Shown piece by piece: positions 10,762-20,638 of a DNA stretch of 64,000 bases. The notes below the pieces were generated by a model that was not told where the DNA came from, ran no database searches, and saw nothing but the letters and a program-made list of their open reading frames with translations. The position numbers and the translations under genes were made by a program. Origin of the DNA: Xestospongia muta (Eukaryota > Porifera > Demospongiae > Haplosclerida > Petrosiidae); NCBI GenBank assembly GCA_963693285.1, contig OY848928.1, positions 3,658,501 to 3,722,500 on the forward strand, read 5' to 3'. Each line of letters opens with the position of its first letter. Positions within the stretch are counted from its first letter, which is position 1.

Positions 10762-12698
10762 ATTGCTATTGGTAGAAATTCAGACAATAATTTGGATGTG
10801 ACTGCTAACCAAATTAAAGACCTTCATGGAAGTTCATGGATTGATGTTGTTTATGATGTCGCATACAATATACATTATTGTCTAATAATTACTAATTCAT
10901 TTACAGTTCCTACTCCAATTGTGTCAACCAATGGTACTACTACTGTTATAGCTGGAGGATCTACTGGTATATCATGTACAATGACATCAACAGGACAAAT
11001 ACTGTACTGATACATCAGTTGATGTAATATGGACTTGTGGTTTATCAACAAAGTCACATGCAGTATTGAACACTGTCACTGGTAGTTCTTTATTGTCTGC
11101 TGTTAATACCAATCACGTAGGAACATATACATCTACTGCACAAGTAGTATATACTGGATCATAATTATATGTAATGAACAGTATCATATCTCCTGAAAGT
11201 AATGCTATATTTTGTATACAAAGTAAGACTCTTGTTAATCTTTTACCAGTAAATACATATTGAAGTTGTTAAAAACTGAAAGATTGTTTTCTGTCAATTC
11301 AATAAAGAGAACCTAACAAAGCACCACCAATGGTAATACCAACTGAATCATAATATAGCATACAATGTAACAATCCAATTTTAATAACTGTCTCTTTAAG
11401 GTGTAAATTCATACACTGCCAATGATTTCAAGGAATGTTAAATACTGTACATAATACAGGTATATACTACAAATACTTTTTATCTCCTTCAATAACTATT
11501 ATCAAAATGGTACCACCTAAAAGTTCAGAAACCACTAGAAGTTTGATTGATATAGCAATCACTTATGTTCCCTGTGTGAGAGTGTCCCTATATAATAGTT
11601 TTGTTTTGGAAATCATGATAGAAAGAGAAACAATAAATGTAAAACAAAATTTGGCAAATTTCTGCTTTGATGCTCAGAAGCACTGTTTTAATTCAGTGCT
11701 GAAATATATGCTATTTGGCTTGAGTTTGTATATTGATTTCAACAAAAAAATGTTTGCTATAGAATTAATCTTTATACCATTTGTTTCTTCTCATACTTGC
11801 ATTTCTTTAATATTATTCATGAACTTATTTGCATTTTACAGCTCTTCTTTTTGATTATCCACCATATACTTTTATGTATATAATCTCTATCACCTCTAGT
11901 TTGCAAAGTCAAAACCAAAGGCATAAAATACAGATAATTTCATGCAATGCCTTTTTAATATTTCTTGTATTCATTGTCTTCCTTTAGCTCTATCTCCAGT
12001 TATATCACTCAATAATATATCAGTTGGAAATACAGCTATTTTTACATGTATTATCACAGTGTCTAACTTAGTTGATAACAATGATCTAAATGGTCTCTCA
12101 TTGGCTGGATTCAGTCCATTTGGTGATGCATAAACATACCATCAAAATTTAATTGTGGCTTCATTGTACAATATATTATATCTAATGTCAATACTAATAA
12201 TGTTGTTATTATACCTGTGTGATTATGGTACAACATAGTTATAGTCACATGCTGACATCATCTGCTAGTAGCAATTCTGGAACTCTCTTATTAGTGTTGA
12301 ATGAGGTACAAAACTATACTCACTAAAATGCACATAGTATCAATCTCTTAAATTATTCTATTAAGCTTAATATATCATAATATATTGACTTAGTTTCCAG
12401 CAAACCCACTAATGTAAACTCAACTTCACTCTATCTATCATGGGCACCACCATCTCAACCTAATGGAGTCATCATTGACTATAACTACACATGTTCTGAT
12501 GATAATGCTACAATATCTTATTATAGCAGTGATATGATGACTGATAGTTCATCATTGAGGAATGCTACACTCACTGGACTAGAACCATTTAGACAATATA
12601 CATGTAATGTAACTGCTGCTACAGTTGCTGGAGTAGGACCTCCTACTAGTGTGAGTAATGTTACTGGACCAGCAAGTGTGAAGTCATTATTACATCAT
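10762..12698 (+). pseudogene. Decayed Ig/fibronectin type III gene, copy 2
   Basis: 10762-11008 matches 4665-4898 and encodes the same Ig-like start. The frame is lost at the same place, just after TSTGQ. A second Ig fragment, 11988-12133 (ISLNNISVGNTAIFTCIITV), also ends in a premature stop. The exon 12394-12698 is an open FN3 domain: TSLYLSWAPPSQPNGVIIDY, then NATLTGLEPFRQYTCNVTAA, then GVGPPTS. This is the normal order of an FN3 fold (Trp, Leu-x-Pro, Tyr). The intervening 11160-11980 shows no domain. The gene is probably dead overall, though the FN3 exon could still be used. Confidence 0.5.
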
Positions 12699-12701
12699 TG
12701 A

Positions 12702-13141
12702 TTATATTGTGTGCTTTTTATATATATATATTTTATATATTTTATTTATAGCTTATGCTACTACACTCATCCTTTGCTCAGTTTAGCATAAATTTTCAGA
12801 TATGCAGTGATGATATATGCCAGCACTATTGGATGAGGAAAAGGTGAACTAAACATATCTACTGACATTTCAAATATATAATAAATAGTGGAAATGCTTT
12901 CATAGACTCTGTTTCTAAAGAATCACTCACTTGTGAACTTCCAGTGGCCACTACTACATCAGATGATGTTATTCACTACAAGATATTGTTTCTATATTTA
13001 AGAAAGAACTTAGAATGTTACATTATATTAGAAACGTAGAGTATTTCATTGTAAACAATAGTAAGTTATATTATTGTATAGTGTTAACCTTAATAAGATT
13101 CATTAGCTAAGGGCGTGGTTAACTATCATAAAGGCGAGACT
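12702..13141. promoter_or_regulatory. Upstream region of PC1
   Basis: No coding sequence. The last 60 nt hold GGGCGTGGTT, resembling the GGGGCGTGGT present 5' of PC2, PC4 and PC6. PC1 lacks their TATATAAAT box and 5' UTR hairpin, so its promoter has a different history. Confidence 0.3.
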
Positions 13142-16100
13142 ATGGCAGCTGTAGCAGGTGCTGCTGTTATTCTTCTTTGCAGTCTACTATGTTCTACTGT
13201 GCCATTAACACAGTCTCAAAAGATAGTTACTCGTTATAGTAACAGCTGGGCAGTAGAGGTTACTGGAGGGAAAGACATAGCTAATGAAATTGCTGAGAGA
13301 CATGGCTTTATAAATTTAGGAGCTGTAAGTGTGACAATGATGTCTTACTTACGCTAACCGCTGTTTTTATTATAGATTGGTTCATTAAATAATATGTACC
13401 ACTTTCTTCTTGATTCTGATGGTGATCATCAAGTAAAAGATCTAATTGGTGGAAAGATCCATTATCATACCAATGCTCTTAAATCAGAGCAAAAGGTAAT
13501 ACATATAATTACATAATAAAGAATGTCATGTTGATCACGAGCTTTAACTAGCTTCTTACTATATTTATGTGTGCTGCATCATCATTCAGTTGGCAACAAT
13601 TTTTTAATGGAGGAACCATTTGAAGACACAACAGTCTTTTATGACTAGTTGAGAGACTAATATTCACATAGACTAGATGCGTCTGATAACAATTAAACGT
13701 ACACTTCACACTAGAGTATACTTGCTCTGGATTGGTATCTAGGTTGTTCTAGGATGGGTATCTAAGATGTGATAGTGGTTGTTAATCAAATAAATAGGAT
13801 ACAATTAAGACCGTTTTTGTCATTGATGACAAAAAATAATCTGGTTACAATTGAACAGATTTCAGCTGGACCATTCCTATAAACATTATAACAACATGAT
13901 ACCAATCAAAAGGCTAATAATATATATTGTTAGTCAAAGGCCTATTATTCAATTTACTTCTATGTTATAATTTTGCCTTGTAATGATGCATATATTGTAC
14001 AATATAGGTACAATATATATGCACACCACTGTGGGTAAAAGCCATTCTGTTATTAGAAGAATAATTACGATGTAAATGAAATCCATGACAAGACATAGTA
14101 AAAATTGAAGAAACTATCATTATCTAATTGTATAGGTTGGTTATGTAAAACGGCAAACATTACATACCTGGCAAAAGAAATATCTACAACCTACTGCTTA
14201 TACAGCCCCACTATGGAGTTCACAGTGGTGTCTGGTAAGTCATATGATATGTCAGTCTGACATAACATGACCATAACATGGCAAATTATAATTTGTTGCT
14301 TATTTTAGAACAATACTGGTCAAACTGGATATACTACTTTACTATTAGATATCAATGTAGAACCAGCTTGGATACAAGGATATACTGGTAATGGTATCAT
14401 TGTAGGTGTTGTTGATGATGGTAAGTAACTATATTATATAAATCTATGGCTGTTACATAATTGCTTTTAATCACTTTAGTATATAATTAGTCCTTACTTA
14501 TAACATATGTCGATACTGAATACCAAACCTTCTCTATATAGTAAACCTTATAGAGGTGTCTTTGATAAAGAAATTATATAGCATATTAAAGTATTTAGAG
14601 TTTGTCTAGAGATAGTAACTGATAGAGAGGGAGATGATATAGGATATTCTTTATGTGAGGTTCTATCTAATTAGTTTAATTCCTCTTCCTTTTATAGGTG
14701 TGGAACATACTCATAGTGACTTGGTTGATAACTATGTAAGATGATATAGTCTCCTTATAAAGTTAACTATATACTTACATGTATTATAAGGTTGACAGCA
14801 TTATAAGTACTGTGGTATGTTATTAATAGTTGGTACTTGTATTGAGGTCTCTATCTAAATTACTTATCAAAAATGACAAAGGAAATTACATGCTCCCAAA
14901 ATAATATTGTTATAAATGTATGTAACCAACCATCCTTTTATATATACACTGTTAAAATAGATTATTGTTTTAACTGATTCATAGTCATTTGGGATACATG
15001 TATTCTCACAAAAATTATTGAAGAGTATTAACGACACACACTACTTTTATTATTAACTACAATGGAATTTCACTGTTGGTATACTTAAACAAATCTTCTC
15101 ATGTACATAGTGTATAGGAATGTCCTGTTAAAATTCCATAGTGACAACCCTCACACACAATGACATGTCAAGTAACAGCACTCGCATACAATTCTAGCAT
15201 CCATGAAAATTATTTTGTCTAACTATAAGATGTTAAACAGAGTCTTCATTGTTTTGACAATTAATTATATGACATTCAGTTAGTATGTTATCCTAACGAG
15301 AGTAGTGTGATACAATGTTCACTACATTTTATTACCTCATTATGTATTATATTCAATGTAAATCATCATGGGTTAGTTAGATATAATGTGATCATTATTA
15401 TAATATCCATAAGACTTGCATATCATATCAATAATTATGATGACTGATAATGACATGAACTTACCATGTGTCTTTATGTAGATATCAAATTACAGTTATG
15501 ACTATTATAGTTATGATAATAATCCTTCTCCTTCTGGGTCAGACTCACATGGAACAGCTTGTGCTGGAGAGATTAGTATGGTACGTGCAAACAGTGTCTG
15601 TGGAGTGGGTGTGGCTTATGATGCAAAACTTGCAGGTATAGTGGGTAACATTAGAAGAGATGGTTTAATATAATTCTTAATTTTATATAATTATTACAAG
15701 TATATTATTTTCCTAGTCTATTTGGTTTATGTGTTTATAACTAGTAATTAACTTTATAGGAATTCGTTTGTTGGGTGGTGAAACAACTGATGCTCAAGAT
15801 GCAAGTGCTGTGAGCTATCAACGAAATGCTATTGATATATATAGCAATAGTTGGGGTCCAGCTGATTATGGATGTATTGTTGGTGGACCAGAAACGTTAA
15901 CACTCACTGCTCTAGAAGAAGGAACACAATCAGTAAGATTTTTATTATCTAATAACATTAGAAATTGCTGAAATCAGAAGCTACAAAGTTATGCTGCCAA
16001 TATAGGGTAGCCAGTATACACCCATGTGATAATGTATAACAATGTATAACTGCATTACAACATTGCTTAATGAAATAATCTTTGAATCCATTCTAATGCA

Positions 16101-17590
16101 ATTATTAGTCTGATTACTATCTTAGGGTAGAGGAGGGAAAGGTAACATCTTTACATGGGCAGCTGGTAATGGAGGAGGAACTGATTATTATTATGATACT
16201 TGTGCAGCTGATGGTTATTCTCAAAGCAGATATACCATATCAGTTGGTGCTTATTCTCAAATTGGTGCTCCTGCTAGCTATGATGAGCCATGCTCTGCTA
16301 AATTTACTGTTGCCTATGTTGCGAATACACTGAATAAAAATCTACAAGTGGTAAATACAATGATGTATTAATATACATTTTGAACATGGATTGTTTTGTT
16401 TATATGTATACTCATACCATTATGTGAGTCAATAGTGATTACTTCTCTCGTCAGGCAACATTAGCTCGTTATAGTCGTTGTACTAAAACATTTGATGGCA
16501 CTAGCTCAGCAACTCCATTGGTTTCTGGAGTTGTAGCATTGACATTGGAAGCTAAGTGAGTCCATGATATAACCATATTACTTTATATGTACTTTCAATT
16601 GATTTAGTTCTGATCTAACCTGGCGAGATATCTTGTATCTTATTGTGTATACATCTAACACTGATTCTCTATTAGTCAATACTAATGATAAGTTTACAAA
16701 TGGTGCTGGTCTGACAGTGAGTCATCACTTTGGATTTGGAGCAATTGATGCTGAAGCCATGGTAACACGAGCCCAACATTGGGTCAATGTACCTTCTGAA
16801 ACATCACATACTTTGACTCCATCTATAACAACTGGGTTAGTTATTTTATAATACTTTCTTGATGTAATTTTTTATTTATACATGTGACAGGAATGCAACA
16901 CTTAGGTCACCACTTATTGTCACATTCACTTACTCTGGGCAGATAACTTATCTTGAACAGATTGTAGTTACTATGACACTTCATGCCAATGGCTATCGTT
17001 TTTACTTAGATGAAACAGATGCAGTTAATCAATTAGTCGAAGATGTAAATGATCTTAATTATAACTTCTATAATAACCGTGCTAAACGTGGTGATATCAA
17101 TGTCACTCTCACTTCTCCTCAAGGCTCTACTTCTACTTTACTGTTCAATCGACCTTATGATATTGTCACTACAGAAGGTTATCTCAATTGGCCATTCTTA
17201 AGTGTCCTACACTGGGGCGAAAACCCTAATGGACAATGGACTATACGAGTGTATTGGAAAAACTCAAGAGGATCTGCTAGAATGAGTAATATATCTGTTT
17301 CCTTATATGGTGTGTCTGGAACACCAACTGCAGTGTCTAACATTCCATCTCAATGTGATATAGCATGTGCTCGACCCAAAGGGTGTGCTGCTGCTGGACC
17401 TCAGTATTGTGATGCATGTAACAACACTCTGCTACGTAATGCCACTACTTTAGAATGCATCCAACCATTTGAATGTCAAGCACCAAACAGTATAGCTAGC
17501 AATTATTGCTATTTACCATCAGCAGCTGGGAAGATTGCTGTTTATAATCTGTTTATTGTGTTAGCCTTTATGTTGGCACTCCTAATGTAA
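13142..17590 (+). CDS. Furin/kexin-type proprotein convertase, PC1
   Basis: Eleven exons: 13142-13324, 13376-13495, 14136-14234, 14309-14420, 14698-14735, 15482-15635, 15760-15932, 16126-16350, 16455-16555, 16608-16835, 16891-17590. They join in frame to 710 residues. Signal peptide 1-26. The prodomain (from about 30) contains the typical SNSWAVEV and HGFINLG. Catalytic Asp170 is in VVDDG, His207 in SHGTACAGE, oxyanion Asn308 in WAAGNGG and Ser385 in DGTSSATPL. The P domain (about 430-595) has RGD at 544-546. A Cys-rich segment and a C-terminal hydrophobic stretch (692-710) follow, with SAAGK before it, fitting a GPI anchor or a tail-less membrane anchor. Expected role: Ca2+-dependent cleavage of secretory precursors after basic residues. 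The predicted prodomain cleavage site is KK115-116; KR occurs at 106-107. Exon 5 is a 38-nt microexon. Confidence 0.9.
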
Positions 17591-18224
17591 ATTAGATTTG
17601 TATATTAATGTAGTGTATATTTATTATAGCTATGTAGTATTAAAAGTGCTAACAAAAATTGTTTTTAACCCAATACAATGTACAGCATAAGTTTGCTAAA
17701 TTGTATATGCAAGAAAATACGTGCATTTTTGAAATATTAGGCTTTTTGTAGCATTGATAAAATGTCTTAAATGGTATTTTCTTTATTAAAAACAAACTCA
17801 GGACTCTATAACATTATGCACTTGCAAACATTCACATTTATAGAATGAGTTAGAAAATGCTTGCATTACAATCATCGGAAATAATCCCCATCCCTACTTC
17901 TTTACTTCCAACTCCTATGTTCTATACAGTACAATACCCTTGTATTAAGAGTCCTCACACTAATCACAACCACCTCATTTTACACCTCAAATCTATCCAC
18001 CCTATATCCAACTCCACTGTTCTCTAACAAACAAGATTCTCGTACTTTATTGTCAGCACTACATTAACCACCATGTATGCATCCAACCTCTACTGCTGCT
18101 TAAGTTGTATGCTTCATACAGTAATAACATATGGTGTTTTAATTGTGGATTCCAAAATTAACTAACAGTTTAGGTACTGACTAGTTACTTGAGCAATTTC
18201 AGAACAATTAGATATAATAAAAAG

Positions 18225-18665
18225 AGGATTACTTGATGGATGTTATCATAGAAATAGTAATTTAAGAGAAGCAATAATTCTCACCCTCAATAGAGTAATT
18301 GTTAAGTCTCAACTAAGATTTAAAGATAAAATTTATGTTCCTTACACAAATGTTTAGGTAATTACCACACTATAGAAAATAAGAAAAGATTTGGTGTTGT
18401 TGGCTTTTTAGTAACTAATTGTCTTGTTAGCACTTCAGTGTAGCAACCTTAAATGATAAAGCAAATTTTTTTTCTATAGTTACAACTAACATCTACAGAT
18501 ATAGCCCTGTTTGAATTCTGTGCATGCTACCTAGTCCCAGCTACTAATTCTAGAGGTGACCACTCTTTGGAATCTTTAATATACTTAAGCAACAAATACT
18601 ACAATACTAGTCTTTAGACCATATTGTTATTTATGGTGATTTCAACTTCAACACTAAAAAACTAA
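18225..18665 (+). mobile_element. LINE endonuclease-domain fragment (copy downstream of PC1)
   Basis: Fragmentary frames correspond to the better preserved copy at 42185-42640, including the end motif encoding YGDFN, typical of APE-type endonucleases of non-LTR retrotransposons. Stops and frameshifts make it inactive. No reverse transcriptase follows on this strand. Confidence 0.45.
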
Positions 18666-18678
18666 TTGGTTGATTTAG

Positions 18679-18722
<44 letters not shown>

Positions 18723-18986
18723 TGTTATATAGGTTGCATGTACCAACATTTTATAATGCTGTTTTAAGTATTAACTTACTTATATATGTGGAATTGACTG
18801 TTTACCACATGTTAGAACTAATAACGATGTTATTTTATCTAACAAAAAAGATAAAATCATTAATATTTCTAACATTTAGGTAAACAATCAATTCCATAGG
18901 TAAATTAATAATAAAAACACTCTCAAAGGATTTTGCTATATTCATGTTGGGTATATAACCATATATTAGTTAAATCAACCAATTAG
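18662..18986. repeat. ~325-bp palindromic MITE-like element with (AT)n
   Basis: The left arm starts CTAATTGGTTGATTTA and the right arm ends TAAATCAACCAATTAG, its reverse complement. Further inward, GGAATTGACTGTTTACC pairs with GGTAAACAATCAATTCC. The centre is a hairpin around GATAAAATC. An AT run of about 35 nt interrupts the left arm at 18680-18715. Copies at 27860-28170 and 42632-42922 were duplicated along with the PC units. Confidence 0.75.
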
Positions 18987-19989
18987 ATTTACAATAATTA
19001 CAGCTAGTTGTAGGTATGCTTTCAATGTTCTAGACTCTTGACTTTTTATTTTACTAGTATATAAGTTACTAAGATATATGTTCATTAATTTCTTGTAGTA
19101 AAAGAATTTATTGTGCATATACTAAAGTTTGTTCGTTTACATATTTCTAACTCATTATATTTAAAAAGTTAATTCAATCAATTAAATAAAAAGGAAAACT
19201 AAAAACAGTTTACAAACTCTGGAGGGGTTATGATCTTCACAGGAAACATGTCAGACTCACACTTTGACAAACTAGTTAGACATAAAAGTTGAGTTTCTTT
19301 CAACCCAAAGACAAGAATTATTGGTATTTCAGTAATACAATCCTATATCATTTTGGAAGAATATCAAAAAAGGTATCTATCAATAGAAGTTATTATTATT
19401 AATAATTAGTTTAGCTATAATTATTTTAATAAGCTATAATATATATTGTCATTTTTTAAGAATTTGTCACACATATATAATATACAATGGGATGCAAAAA
19501 TAGCTTCTAAGATATTACAAGTTTGTATCCCATGTATAAATAACAAGCTATATTGTATGTATAAATATATTATAGGTAGGTATGGACAAAAGCTGAACAA
19601 ATAAGTATATTGTGAGTGTACTTGAATTAAAAATAAATAGGTTATCTTCATTGGTCTGCTCCCAATATTACATGATGATATTGTGTGATGTAGTAATGAG
19701 TATAAATATCAAATGTTATAGCAACTACTGGCTGAGTAAAATTGATTATTGTTGTTGAATTTTATATGATAATTACATTGTCTATGGTAGAGAACTCCTG
19801 ATGGATATAGTAGCATTGAGTATGTAATATTTTACAAAGAAGATTTCATTTGCCTGCTCTTTAGATCTTTCTTCTAACGTAGATAAATCATAATATGTCT
19901 AATAGCTGACTGTTTCACTCACCCAACCCATTCTAAGTGTAAATTTTTTAACATCTTCAAGTAATTTTTATTTTAGTAATGTATGGAAC

Positions 19990-20230
19990 CCAAAGTTAAG
20001 AAGGATATTCAAGATAATTTAAAGTCATATGGTAGAGGAATTAAGATATAACAGCAAGTCAACTTCAACATTTCTATACAACTGCCTGTGCAATAGTCTA
20101 TAATCTTTTGTCTTTTGTTGAACAGAACAAAATATACTCATACTAACTAAATCCTTCATGAGTATTACACCAAGATATTTTAATATATTTAATTCTTGAA
20201 GAATCTGTCCATCAAGTGTTTATAAACAAC
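19990..20230 (-). mobile_element. Possible LINE reverse transcriptase C-terminal fragment
   Basis: The minus strand encodes LNILKYLGVILMKDL, like the KYLGV segment after the catalytic core of LINE reverse transcriptases. It is followed, out of frame, by a basic stretch. The same fragment lies at 34150-34400, 44055-44312 and 57464-57697, always about 300-500 nt 5' of a PC gene or its position in the unit. Identification is tentative. Confidence 0.35.
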
Positions 20231-20440
20231 TAGAAGATATTGCAGATTTCTTACATATTAGTAACATACAAGCACACTTGAGATGATTCAGCTGAAGAAG
20301 TCATCTTGTTATTATGACCATTTTTCCACAAGGTTGATGTCTTATTGAACGTGAATGTCTAATTACTGGTGTTCTAATTTTTAAAAACCAACCAAATCGT
20401 CTTAGATAGTAAGTCACATGTCACATTTTACAAAATTTAA

Positions 20441-20638
20441 CCAATCAAAATTATTTTAGAAAACTTCTGTGCGTTTACTTATGTTTATATTAGCTATACG
20501 GTATTGACGTTTTTTGCCGTCATATGGGGCGTGGTAGGCTTGGGACGAGAGTATATAAATTGCAAGGAGTACTTTTTACCGTACGATTTCAACCCTAATA
20601 AATTTATTAACTAACTTTATTAGGATAGAAACAAGACT
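20441..20638 (+). promoter_or_regulatory. Core promoter and 5' leader of PC2
   Basis: CCAAT is at 20441-20445, GGGGCGTGGT near 20526 and the TATA box TATATAAAT at 20552-20560, about 80 nt before the ATG at 20639. The leader contains the inverted repeat CCTAATAAA ... TTTATTAGG, with a loop of about 13 nt. The same order is found before PC4 and PC6. Confidence 0.6.

Noticed and set aside
11435..11854. 139-codon open frame between the Ig and FN3 remnants.
   Set aside because: Composition is like translated AT-rich DNA, with no domain, signal peptide or paralogue. The frame is not seen in the related region after 4665-5200.
13115..13141. Upstream GTG extension of PC1 exon 1.
   Set aside because: The ATG at 13142 aligns with the ATG of every other copy and begins the signal peptide. 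Eukaryotic genes rarely start at GTG.
15760..15971. Short frames around single PC exons read as separate small genes.
   Set aside because: Each is one exon read past its donor. The exons splice in consistent phases into the full convertase.
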